Notes: generated by a model not told the origin, from the sequence alone. DNA of 6,799 nucleotides from PVC group bacterium (GCA_022560555.1 JADFSZ010000095.1:1-6799); one strand, 5' to 3'. Positions 1 to 6,530 are shown, counted from the stretch's first letter. A program made the numbers and translations.

Positions 1-208
1 CTACTAAAACAATATTTTTCTGAAACATGCCTTTTACGAACCTCTGTAGACGTTAAACAGAAAATGATGTGGTAAACCATATATAGTTTAAATACAGTAT
101 TTGAGAGCCTATCATAGGTCTCTTATGAAATCAAGGGATTTGGGTAACACCAAAATAAAAGGCTTAGGGATTATAGGGCCAGAAATCACAGCAGGGCTTA
201 AAAAACAA
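1..208. other. Intergenic stretch downstream of tRNA-Thr, no gene recognised
   Basis: I see no convincing reading frame or RNA gene here on either strand. The minus strand right after the tRNA carries a short T-rich run (TTGTTTTTT, about 208-200). It could be part of a termination or 3' processing signal, but no separate GC-rich hairpin precedes it other than the tRNA itself. An imperfect inverted repeat lies at 103-122 (GAGA-CCTA arms at 103-111, TAGG-TCTC at 115-122, bulged G at 107). It lacks a following T-run on either strand, so I do not call it a terminator. The rest is AT-rich with no clear promoter pair. Confidence 0.5.
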
Positions 209-280
209 GCCAGCCATCGGACTTGAACCGACAACCTCTTCATTACGAGTGAAGTGCTCTACCAATTGAGCTAGGCTGGC
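209..280 (-). tRNA. tRNA-Thr, anticodon CGU
   Basis: The minus strand folds into a complete 72-base cloverleaf. It has a perfect 7-bp acceptor stem (GCCAGCC with GGCTGGC), a 4-bp D stem (GCTC/GAGC) with an 8-base loop containing GG, a 5-bp anticodon stem (CTTCA/TGAAG) and a 7-base anticodon loop CTCGTAA. The T arm has a 5-bp stem with one G-U pair and the loop TTCAAGT. The anticodon CGU (window 247-245) reads the threonine codon ACG. The G1-C72 and C2-G71 pairs and G35/U36 agree with known threonine identity elements. CCA is not encoded: the bases after the acceptor stem read TTGT, so it would be added after transcription. The 5' half overlaps the last 38 bases of lolD on the same strand. The gene therefore probably sits at the tail of the operon transcript and needs RNase P to release it, unless it has its own promoter inside lolD. 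Confidence 0.96.
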
Positions 281-968
281 CTAAAACATCTCTCTGATCG
301 ATACGTCCATCAACCATACGAATGATACGGTGAGCTTTTTTGGCTAAATTCACATCGTGCGTAACAACGAGAAAAGTTGTTCCATCTTGGCGATTTAATT
401 CGCTTATAAGCTGAAATATATCCTCGCTGATTTTCTCATCAAGATTACCTGTAGGCTCATCACAAAAGACAATCTTAGGTTTGTTGACAAGAGCACGGGC
501 CATCGCCACACGCTGCTTCTCTCCTCCTGAGAGCACAGTCGTGTCATGATGAATTCGATGCTCCAAATGGACCCTCTCAATGACAAGCTTGGCTCTTTCT
601 AGAGCATCCTTGGAGTCAACTCCGGCTATTAAAGACGGAAGCATAACATTATGCAAAACGTCCAGTTCAGGAATCAGATTGAAAGTTTGAAAAACAAACC
701 CAAAGTCATGATTTCGTATCCGAGCTAAATGCTTCGGATTATAGCCCAAAAGGCTTTTGCCTTCCAGAAGAACATCTCCATCCGTCGGGTGATCCAGTCC
801 GGCTAAAATATACAAAAGCGTGCTTTTCCCTACTCCGGAAACTCCGACAATACTGACAATTTCATTTTGACTCACATCAATACTGATTCCCCGGAGAACT
901 TGTATGTTTTGCCCATTCGAAGTAAAATTTTTTTGAATTTTTACGCATTTTAAAATAACATTATTCAT
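243..968 (-). CDS. lolD: LolD, ATPase of the lipoprotein-releasing ABC transporter
   Basis: Cytoplasmic ATP-binding subunit that would power extraction of lipoproteins from the inner membrane together with the LolC/E permease encoded just upstream. All ABC landmarks are present in the 241-residue product: Walker A GVSGVGKS (42-49), Q-loop Gln94 in [10 protein letters not shown], signature LSGGEKQR (146-153), Walker B IVFCDEP (166-172), D-loop TGNLD (173-177) and H-loop His204 (VVTHD). The stretch [13 protein letters not shown] is typical of the LolD/MacB branch. ATG at 968 overlaps the permease stop codon by 8 bases, which suggests translational coupling; no strong Shine-Dalgarno is seen. The conserved protein ends near the VDGRID segment (219-224). 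The tail after residue 229 is encoded by the tRNA-Thr gene, and its stop TAA (245-243) is tRNA bases 36-38. Other export ATPases of the MacB type share these motifs, but the adjacent permease favours LolD. Confidence 0.9.
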   Translation of the reverse strand: MNNVILKCVKIQKNFTSNGQNIQVLRGISIDVSQNEIVSIVGVSGVGKSTLLYILAGLDHPTDGDVLLEGKSLLGYNPKHLARIRNHDFGFVFQTFNLIPELDVLHNVMLPSLIAGVDSKDALERAKLVIERVHLEHRIHHDTTVLSGGEKQRVAMARALVNKPKIVFCDEPTGNLDEKISEDIFQLISELNRQDGTTFLVVTHDVNLAKKAHRIIRMVDGRIDQRDVLGQPSSIGRALHS

Positions 969-2193
969 ATCGAAGTGCTTTCACAATATTTAACGCTGCC
1001 GCCTTTTTGGCGGGAACAAGAGAAGCCATCAAGCACACACCAATGGCAGTAAGGACAACAATCATAATATCATTTGAATTTAGGGCAACCGGCAAGGCAT
1101 CGATGTAGTAAATATCGCTTGGTAGACCAATGAGCGGATTTTTCTCTAAATAGACGGAAACGCCGACACCTGTCAGAACACCCAAAAGAACACCAAAGAA
1201 TGAAATCAAAAACCCTTTAATGGTGAATATGAACAAGATATCCCTTGATGTCGCGCCAAGGGCTTTTAATATTCCGATCTCACGTGTTTTTTCAATAACC
1301 CCCATAAAAAGAGTGCTTGCAATGTTCATAGCAGCCACTACGATTATGAGGGTCAGGACGAGAAACATTACGGTTTTTTCCAGTTTCATGGCCGAAAATA
1401 AATTTTCATTGAGATCCGTCCAGTCCCGCACCCAATATGGATAAGAATAATTTTGCTTGAGTTCCATTTTAATCTTTTGCACTTGGAACGGATCATCCAC
1501 CTTCATGGAAAATCCGGACACCACATCCGGGACGCCAAACAAAACTTGTGCCGTTGACAATGAGGTAAAGATTTTTGCGGCATCAACCTCGTACATCCCT
1601 GAGTGGAAAATCCCGACTATCCGTAGTGTTCGGGAAATCGGAATTTTGTTTCCAAAATTATTTCTTTCTAAAACAGGAGAGATAATCTCCACGGAGTCGT
1701 TGATTTTAACCCTGAGAGTATCGGCTAAAACGGATCCTAAGACCACCCCCTGCTCTTCTTGGCCGGAAAAATCAAATTTTCCCTCCTGAATAAATTCATG
1801 AATCCGGGATACGTTCCTTTCATAGGCTGAGATTATGCCTTTCAATTCGGCCCCACTCACATTCTGCTGATGTCTTATCATGACCACTCCGCGCACATAA
1901 GGAGAAACACCGACAATATGAGGCTGTGAGGCAATATCATTTGAGATGTCCAGATATTGACTGATTCCAACATCCTTTTCAATCATCATATGGGCGTTAA
2001 CACCCAATATTTTCTCACGAAAATTTTCTTCAAAACCATTCATCACGGATAAAACAATGATCAAAGCCGCGACACCGACAGCGACACCCAAAACGGATAT
2101 CAAAGAAATAACAGACATCCATCCGTACTCGCGTCGAATATTAAGGAGTTTAAGACTAAGAGTTATGCGCCAATAATTTCCGGTGAGTTTCAT
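961..2193 (-). CDS. lolC: LolC/LolE-family lipoprotein-releasing permease
   Basis: Inner-membrane permease of the lipoprotein-releasing system, 410 residues and of usual LolC/E length. An N-terminal transmembrane helix (about 27-51, SVISLISVLGVAVGVAALII) leads into VMNGFEENFRE, a stretch very typical of LolC/E. A large periplasmic MacB-type domain follows (about 55-270), then three C-terminal helices (about 275-298, 320-348, 374-394) of the FtsX domain. The cytoplasmic motif EKTREIGILKALGAT (301-315) and the ending [18 protein letters not shown] are family hallmarks. I chose ATG at 2193 because homology begins there (MKLTGNYWRITLSLKLL). The open frame continues upstream to 2511, but that part is the antisense-looking shadow of rsfS read in another frame. 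The start lies one base after the rsfS stop, with AAGG about 12 bases upstream. Only one permease is present, so it may act as a homodimer (LolF-like), or a partner lies elsewhere; LolC versus LolE cannot be decided. Confidence 0.9.
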   Translation of the reverse strand: MKLTGNYWRITLSLKLLNIRREYGWMSVISLISVLGVAVGVAALIIVLSVMNGFEENFREKILGVNAHMMIEKDVGISQYLDISNDIASQPHIVGVSPYVRGVVMIRHQQNVSGAELKGIISAYERNVSRIHEFIQEGKFDFSGQEEQGVVLGSVLADTLRVKINDSVEIISPVLERNNFGNKIPISRTLRIVGIFHSGMYEVDAAKIFTSLSTAQVLFGVPDVVSGFSMKVDDPFQVQKIKMELKQNYSYPYWVRDWTDLNENLFSAMKLEKTVMFLVLTLIIVVAAMNIASTLFMGVIEKTREIGILKALGATSRDILFIFTIKGFLISFFGVLLGVLTGVGVSVYLEKNPLIGLPSDIYYIDALPVALNSNDIMIVVLTAIGVCLMASLVPAKKAAALNIVKALRYE

Positions 2194-2194
2194 G

Positions 2195-2536
2195 CTAATG
2201 GAAAACCTTCGGAGCTTTTTTCCACAAATCTTCCAGATCATACTTTTTGCGGGTTTCCTCCCGGAAAAGATGGATAATGACATCACCGCAATCCGCAAGC
2301 ACCCACCCGGTATCGCTGCCGGACACCATCGGGTTTTTCTTGTGGGATTCCTTGTAATATTTTTGCACTTCCCGGGCCATTCCCAGCAGATGCCGCTCGG
2401 ATGTCCCGCAGCAAATAATAAAATAATCGGCAATGACAGAAAGCTTGGAGACATCCAGGGACACAATATCCCGCGCACTTTTCTCCTGTAAGAGATGAAT
2501 ATAGGTATCAAGAAGCTCTGTTTTTTGAGGCATCAT
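2195..2536 (-). CDS. rsfS: Ribosomal silencing factor RsfS
   Basis: RsfS (DUF143/Iojap family) binds ribosomal protein uL14 on the 50S subunit and blocks joining with the 30S subunit, which lowers translation in starvation. From ATG at 2536 the product has 113 residues, normal for the family. The core matches throughout: ARDIVSLDVSKLSVIADYFIIC (21-42), the GTSERH segment (44-49), WVLADCGDVIIHLF (78-91) and the ending REETRKKYDLEDLW (92-105). Two ATG codons stand in tandem (2536 and 2533), and either could be used. The frame stays open to a GTG at 2611, but that extension overlaps the pseudopilin gene and has no RsfS homology. The start lies 11 bases after the pseudopilin stop. No clear Shine-Dalgarno is visible (upstream reads TTGTAATTGCAAATAAT), so coupling to upstream translation is likely. 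The stop is followed after one base by the LolC/E start. Confidence 0.92.
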   Translation of the reverse strand: MMPQKTELLDTYIHLLQEKSARDIVSLDVSKLSVIADYFIICCGTSERHLLGMAREVQKYYKESHKKNPMVSGSDTGWVLADCGDVIIHLFREETRKKYDLEDLWKKAPKVFH

Positions 2537-2547
2537 ATTATTTGCAA

Positions 2548-3177
2548 TTACAAACCATCGGAACTCCACCATGCCGGATAATTGCTCTCCAAAGTAGTTT
2601 TTAACTGCCACCCAACATGGAAATCACAAAACAAGACATTACTCCCCCCGTTATGTCGATCCGAAACGGTTGGAACGGTAAGACCAAAATACAGAATCGA
2701 TTTATTCTGATGCGCAGGCCGTATCGTGAGATCCGCATCCGCTATCAAGACTTTTGTTGATTTATTCTCAATCCCATCATATTCAGGAAAAAGTAGTATA
2801 GCTTCATTTAAGTAGAATGACATCCCATAAGAAACACCAACATTATCATCCAAATTTGTCCAGTTTTTTGAGTTACCAGGCGCTGTAGGGCAATAAAAAA
2901 GATTCTGGTCATCAATGTAAATATTATTCAGATTATTAGCCCATTCAATTCGCCCCGTCCCGACTCGTGGAAGACGGTGTCTAAAATCATCCAGATACAT
3001 ACTCAATGCCGTGCCAATCTGTTTTAGATTGCTCACACACGACGTTTTACGACCGGTATCTCGTGCTTTTTGCAATACCGGGAATATCATCGCTACCAAG
3101 GTTGTAATGATCGCCAGGACTACCACAAGTTCAAAAATGGTAAATGCATAATTTTTACGTGTTTTCATCCTATACAT
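2548..3177 (-). CDS. Prepilin-type pseudopilin with H-X9-D(G/F) C-terminal motif
   Basis: A type II secretion / type IV pilus-like minor pilin of 209 residues (206 if it starts at the second ATG, 3168). After a short basic leader comes the prepilin signal A|FTIFELVVVLAIITTLVAM: cleavage by prepilin peptidase would fall after Ala11, leaving Phe12 as +1 and the conserved Glu16 at +5. Ala at -1 is less usual than Gly. The helix continues into ARDTGRKTSCVSNLKQIGTA (39-58), which is typical of short pseudopilins in PVC bacteria and candidate phyla. The C-terminal DRHNGGSNVLFCDFHVGW (173-190) matches the prepilin-associated H-X9-DG motif with Phe for Gly (His175, Asp185). Cysteines at 47, 96 and 184 could form a disulfide after export. 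A GAGGGGA ribosome site lies directly before the first ATG and about nine bases before the second, so 3168 is the better spaced start. The specific role (secretion, pilus or surface filament) is not visible from the sequence. Confidence 0.87.
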   Translation of the reverse strand: MYRMKTRKNYAFTIFELVVVLAIITTLVAMIFPVLQKARDTGRKTSCVSNLKQIGTALSMYLDDFRHRLPRVGTGRIEWANNLNNIYIDDQNLFYCPTAPGNSKNWTNLDDNVGVSYGMSFYLNEAILLFPEYDGIENKSTKVLIADADLTIRPAHQNKSILYFGLTVPTVSDRHNGGSNVLFCDFHVGWQLKTTLESNYPAWWSSDGL

Positions 3178-3183
3178 TCCCCT

Positions 3184-3407
3184 CTACATTCCTCGAATAC
3201 GATTAACCGTCAAGCGAATTTTTTCCGGATCTTTCAAGATCTTTTTCTGGTTTTGGATCACTTGATCTTGTTTTGTTTCCATAACATTTAATTGTTTTAA
3301 AATATTTTTTGGGCCCGGGAACCTTCTGTCTCAGCCGAAATGAGAATGGGCATTAAGAATACCAAAAGAACCCCAATAAACAAAATGTATGGTAAATATT
3401 TTCTCAT
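3184..3407 (-). CDS. Small signal-peptide/coiled-coil protein with apparent -1 frameshift
   Basis: Too short for ordinary gene calling, but it fills the gap between nadD and the pseudopilin. ATG at 3407 follows the nadD stop by 23 bases, with GGTGG just upstream, and begins MRKYLPYILFIGVLLVFLMP, a basic start plus a hydrophobic helix ending ILISA|ETEG, like a Sec signal peptide or membrane anchor. This frame stops at TAA (3299-3297) after 36 residues. A different frame, open from about 3330 to a TAG at 3186-3184, encodes KNILKQLNVMETKQDQ, continues VIQNQKKILKDPEKIRLTVN and ends RIRGM. It is a charged, heptad-like, coiled-coil-prone stretch. Joining the two through a -1 shift, most simply one extra A in the A6 run (3310-3305), gives a continuous 74-residue protein of sensible composition. 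I do not recognise a named family. The alternatives are two tiny genes (the second from ATG 3282, 32 residues) or an assembly error. Confidence 0.6.
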
Positions 3408-3430
3408 ACGACCACCGATTTTTCATTATT

Positions 3431-4060
3431 TTATCGATATACATTCTTTTTTAATATATACCTCCAAACATCAGGAACAACTAAATTCTCGATTGTTTTC
3501 TTTTTTTTCACCCTTTCTCTAATCTCTGACGCGGCAATCTCAATTTCGGACGTATTGACAAACAGTGTTTTCAAGACAATCTTCCTCTTCAGAGCCCGTG
3601 AACACACCTCTGGTATTTTGGGTCTCTTTTGATTACGTCCGATCACGGCTATCTTAGCGCACTTCACGATACGCTCCGGGTATTTCCAAGTAAAGATTTC
3701 ATTATATTGATCGAGGCCCATTAAAAGATACAAGAGGCCATTCGGATATATTTTTTGAAAGTATTCAAGAGTTAGATACGTATAAGAGACCCCTCCTCGC
3801 TTTATCTCACAATCTGATAAACAAAAATTCGGGTTATTTTTAATCGCCAAGTTCACCATTTTTATTCTGTGAATATACGGAGTAATGAATTTTCTTTTTT
3901 TATGCGGAGCCCGATAAGCCGGGACAAAGATAATACGGTCTAATTTGAGTTTCTCTAATACTTCTTGGGCCACTAAAAGATGTCCCAAATGAATAGGATC
4001 AAAAGTCCCGCCAAAAAGTCCTATTCGTCTCTTGGAGCCTTTAGGTTCGAATTTGGCCAT
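3431..4060 (-). CDS. nadD: Nicotinate-nucleotide adenylyltransferase NadD
   Basis: NadD joins ATP and nicotinate mononucleotide to form deamido-NAD in NAD biosynthesis. Starting at ATG 4060 gives 209 residues. The nucleotidyltransferase signature is RIGLFGGTFDPIHLGH (12-27), with the catalytic-type HxGH at His24-His27. FVPAYRAPHKK (45-55), GGVSYTYLTL (89-98) and LMGLDQYNEIFTWKYPERI (113-131) all match the family. The C-terminal phosphate-binding element reads IAASEIRERV (175-184) where family members usually have ISSTxIR or ISATxIR. The last part, ENLVVPDVWRYI, is the usual ending. An in-frame TTG at 4069 could add three residues, but the ATG is preferred; ribosome-site evidence is weak (GTGGG close by). 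About eleven residues precede the usual family start, a modest N-terminal extension. The gene overlaps the end of proA by 20 bases. RsfS, often encoded next to NadD, follows two genes later. Confidence 0.95.
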   Translation of the reverse strand: MAKFEPKGSKRRIGLFGGTFDPIHLGHLLVAQEVLEKLKLDRIIFVPAYRAPHKKRKFITPYIHRIKMVNLAIKNNPNFCLSDCEIKRGGVSYTYLTLEYFQKIYPNGLLYLLMGLDQYNEIFTWKYPERIVKCAKIAVIGRNQKRPKIPEVCSRALKRKIVLKTLFVNTSEIEIAASEIRERVKKKKTIENLVVPDVWRYILKKNVYR

Positions 4061-5297
4061 GACCCACAATACAATATTTGTATGTTGTTAGTTCCTCTAA
4101 GCCGACAGGACCACGGGCATGAAGTTTGTCCGTACTGATACCCATTTCCGCCCCCATGCCGAATTCAAATCCATCCGTAAATCGTGTTGAGGCATTCACG
4201 TAGACCGTCGCTGAATCCACATCTTTCATGAATCTATCAGCGGTATTCTTGTTTTTGGTAACGATCGCGTCAGAATGCCGGGATCCGAATGTATTTATGT
4301 GTTTCACGGCTTCCTCAATATTTTCAACTACACGTACGGATAAAATCAAATCAAGATACTCTGTGGACCAATCTTTTTCTGTTGCATCCTTAATATGATT
4401 CGCGAGAGATTTTGTCTCTGGACATCCGCGTATTTCGACACCCTTATCCTCTAATTGTTTGATCATATCCGGCAAAAACGTCTTGGCAATGGCTTTATCC
4501 ACCAGCAAAGTTTCGATCGCGTTACATACGCCCGGACGTTGGGTTTTGGCGTTCATCACAATGTTCGATGCCATGTTTTGATCCGCATCCCGATCAACAT
4601 ACACATGACATATGCCGTTATAATGTTTTAATACAGGGATTCGGGATAGTTCCGCGACAGCCCGTGTAAGCCCTTCGCCTCCCCTCGGGATAACCATATC
4701 AATAAATGCTTCCGCTTGAAGCAGCCATTTAACCGCTTCACGGTCTTCTGTATCCACAAATCCCACAAGGTCAGGATTAGAGCCGCACTGTTGAATACTA
4801 TCACGGATAATTCCCGCAATCACCCGGTTTGAATGCACCGCTTCTTTTCCCCCTCTTAAGATAACAGCGTTCCCGCTTTTGAGAGCCAAGCCCGCGGCAT
4901 CTGCCGTCACATTCGGACGTGATTCATAGATAATGCATATCACACCGATCGGAACTCGTATTTTACGGATTACAAGCCCGTTCGGACGTGTCTGTTCGTG
5001 CAAAATCTCTCCGACAGGATCCTTAAGATCGGCAATGGTCCGGAGACCTTCAGCCATGGCGTGGATACGTTTTTCGGTAAGCTCCAGTCGGTCAAGTAAA
5101 GCACTTGAAAGGCCGGCCTTTCGCCCCGCATCAAGATCTTTTTTATTTTCTTCTCTTATCCGGGTTTCTTGATCGAGAATATTGTCAGCCGTGGTACGAA
5201 GAATTTTATTTTTTATCTCAGTATTTTCAGAGGCTAATGAGTACGAGGCCTTCTTGGTGCGGTCACATAAATCCCGCATGCGTTCTTTAAGATTCAT
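4041..5297 (-). CDS. proA: Gamma-glutamyl phosphate reductase ProA
   Basis: ProA reduces gamma-glutamyl phosphate to glutamate-5-semialdehyde with NADPH, the second step of proline synthesis from glutamate. The 418-residue product equals the usual length of about 417. Family features run end to end: IGVICIIYESRPNVTADAAG (117-136), SGNAVILRGGKEA (141-153), IPRGGEGL (203-210), the catalytic cysteine Cys258 in KTQRPGVCNAIE (251-262), TFGSRHSDAIVT (336-347), and the hallmark VNASTRFTDGFEFGMGAEMG (367-386). ATG at 5297 is chosen over the open-frame start at 5339 because it restores the family length and has AAGGAAG five bases upstream. The gene starts 10 bases after the phosphodiesterase stop. The partner kinase ProB is not in the window, so it must lie upstream or elsewhere. 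The C-terminal 20 bases overlap nadD. Confidence 0.97.
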   Translation of the reverse strand: MNLKERMRDLCDRTKKASYSLASENTEIKNKILRTTADNILDQETRIREENKKDLDAGRKAGLSSALLDRLELTEKRIHAMAEGLRTIADLKDPVGEILHEQTRPNGLVIRKIRVPIGVICIIYESRPNVTADAAGLALKSGNAVILRGGKEAVHSNRVIAGIIRDSIQQCGSNPDLVGFVDTEDREAVKWLLQAEAFIDMVIPRGGEGLTRAVAELSRIPVLKHYNGICHVYVDRDADQNMASNIVMNAKTQRPGVCNAIETLLVDKAIAKTFLPDMIKQLEDKGVEIRGCPETKSLANHIKDATEKDWSTEYLDLILSVRVVENIEEAVKHINTFGSRHSDAIVTKNKNTADRFMKDVDSATVYVNASTRFTDGFEFGMGAEMGISTDKLHARGPVGLEELTTYKYCIVGHGQIRT

Positions 5298-5307
5298 TTC
5301 ACTTCCT

Positions 5308-5802
5308 TCAAGTTTTGTCCAAAGGGATGATTTCACCATGGATTTTCCCGTCGGCTACGGTCAATATTCCAAAGGAACAATAAGGAGCCCTTCGTTTATC
5401 CGTCGCACTACCCGGGTTAAAAAATAATTTTCCGTCTTTTTCGATATTAAGCGGCGCGTGTGAATGCCCAAAAACATACGCGTCCACATGTTCATCGACA
5501 AACGCCATTTCAACGGATTCCCGGACTTCATCCGGAGCTCCGCGGCCGTGAAATAAACCAATTTTAATACCTTCAAATTCCAAAACCTGTCTTCTGGGGT
5601 ATTTCTTTCGAATCATATCTTCATCCATATTCCCAAAAACAGCGTAAAATGGTTTGCCCAAATTCTCTAAGACTTCGGCAACGGTATCATTAACAAAATC
5701 ACCGCAGTGAATAATAGCATCAACATCCGTAAAAAGATCGAGCAACTTTTCGGGGATTTTCTCTTTGGTTAAATGCGTATCTGCTATGACACCGATTCTC
5801 AT
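5308..5802 (-). CDS. YfcE/MJ0936-family metallophosphodiesterase
   Basis: A small calcineurin-like phosphoesterase of 164 residues, expected to use two metal ions to hydrolyse phosphodiesters. The natural substrate is not set by the sequence. The conserved metal-binding blocks appear in order: DTH (Asp8, His10), HCGDF (Gly34-Asp35), FGNMD (Gly57-Asn58), LFHGRG (His85) and FGHSH (Gly112, His113, His115), followed by FNPGS (128-132). Length and motif spacing fit the YfcE/MJ0936 group rather than larger Ser/Thr phosphatases. The start codon overlaps the stop of the upstream lipoprotein gene as ATGA, a sign of coupled translation. It is followed after 10 bases by proA. The context gives no clear hint about its substrate; the family is often found among housekeeping genes. 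Confidence 0.9.
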   Translation of the reverse strand: MRIGVIADTHLTKEKIPEKLLDLFTDVDAIIHCGDFVNDTVAEVLENLGKPFYAVFGNMDEDMIRKKYPRRQVLEFEGIKIGLFHGRGAPDEVRESVEMAFVDEHVDAYVFGHSHAPLNIEKDGKLFFNPGSATDKRRAPYCSFGILTVADGKIHGEIIPLDKT

Positions 5803-6530
5803 TTTAAATAGGCCTGCGGATTAATGGGTCTTGAATTTCTTCTGATTTCGAAATAGAGCTGAGATGCCTCAGCTCGGCCCGTTGTTCCGGCAAGGGCAAT
5901 AATCTCTCCCTGTTTAACCGACTGTCCTTTCAAGACCATGTTTTTTGAATTATGGGCATAGACGGAGGAATAACCGTTTCCGTGCTCAATGATAATAACT
6001 TTTCCAAGTCCGGTCATATCATCATCAACATACGTTACAATACCGCCTCGGGAGGCCATCACCTTTGTCCCCTCGCCGGTAGAAACAACTATACCTCGAT
6101 AGGGCACACCATTTTTTTGGTCTCCAAATTTATGAATAACCTTTCCTTGAACCGGCCATCGAAAATTTCCTTTTTTACTTAAAGTCTCTCTGGAATAAGT
6201 TCTTTGCTTTGTCGATGAATAAGCGCTATTCACAACAAGCCTTTGCCCTGGATAAATCGTGGAACTCTTTGTCAGGTTATTCATTCTGAGAAACGTCTCA
6301 AGAGCTAAACCATATTTTTGAGATATGCGCCACAGAGTCTCACCTTTTCGAACGACATGCGTATACGGAATCTGCTGACGATCAGCGCTTTTAGACACAA
6401 GCATGGAAGAATTATTCTTATTTCGACGAACGGTTTGTGAACGCGTGGAACACCCCGTCAAACATAAAGAGAGGAACATCAAAAGAACAAAACGCCTCAC
6501 AAAAACCACCCTTGTTTTTTTTCTCTCCAT
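5799..6530 (-). CDS. NlpD-like lipoprotein with LysM and degenerate LytM (M23) domain
   Basis: An envelope lipoprotein of 243 residues. A basic N-terminus and hydrophobic stretch (10-26) end in the lipobox LTGC (Cys27 lipidated). A LysM peptidoglycan-binding domain covers about 57-100 (HVVRKGETLWRISQKYGL, then NNLTKSSTIYPGQRLVV). After a Ser/Thr/Lys-rich linker, a LytM/M23 domain spans about 126-241. The fold signatures are intact (VIIIEHGNGYSSVYAHN; VKQGEIIALAGTTGR). The metal and catalytic positions are not: the usual HxGID reads YRGIV (144-148) and the usual HLHFE reads QLYFE (224-228); only His193 in YAH remains. This is the architecture of NlpD, whose inactive LytM domain activates cell-wall amidases at the division site. 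I infer the same kind of regulatory role, not endopeptidase activity. ATG 6530 follows GGGGA at about eight bases. The 3' end overlaps the phosphodiesterase start. Confidence 0.88.
   Translation of the reverse strand: MERKKTRVVFVRRFVLLMFLSLCLTGCSTRSQTVRRNKNNSSMLVSKSADRQQIPYTHVVRKGETLWRISQKYGLALETFLRMNNLTKSSTIYPGQRLVVNSAYSSTKQRTYSRETLSKKGNFRWPVQGKVIHKFGDQKNGVPYRGIVVSTGEGTKVMASRGGIVTYVDDDMTGLGKVIIIEHGNGYSSVYAHNSKNMVLKGQSVKQGEIIALAGTTGRAEASQLYFEIRRNSRPINPQAYLK

Noticed and set aside
103-122. Inverted repeat as a transcription terminator after tRNA-Thr
   Set aside because: The stem is short and bulged, and neither strand has a T-run after it.
1220-1789. Plus-strand open frames over the LolC/E gene (and similar ones over rsfS, proA, the phosphodiesterase and the lipoprotein)
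   Set aside because: They are antisense to well-supported genes, show no recognisable motifs and have no plausible ribosome sites; they are shadows.
2194-2511. Upstream extension of the LolC/E frame to an ATG-like start at 2511
   Set aside because: This part lies fully over rsfS in another frame and has no family resemblance. Homology and normal length start at ATG 2193.
2537-2611. RsfS starting at GTG 2611
   Set aside because: The extra 25 residues are the pseudopilin 3' end read in a second frame and do not resemble RsfS. The tandem ATG at 2536/2533 fits the family length.
3305-3315. Programmed -1 ribosomal frameshift heptamer in the small gene
   Set aside because: In the incoming frame the codons are GCC CAA AAA ATA TTT TAA. 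No X XXY YYZ heptamer with matching re-pairing exists, and A6 is short for strong slippage. An indel is at least as likely.
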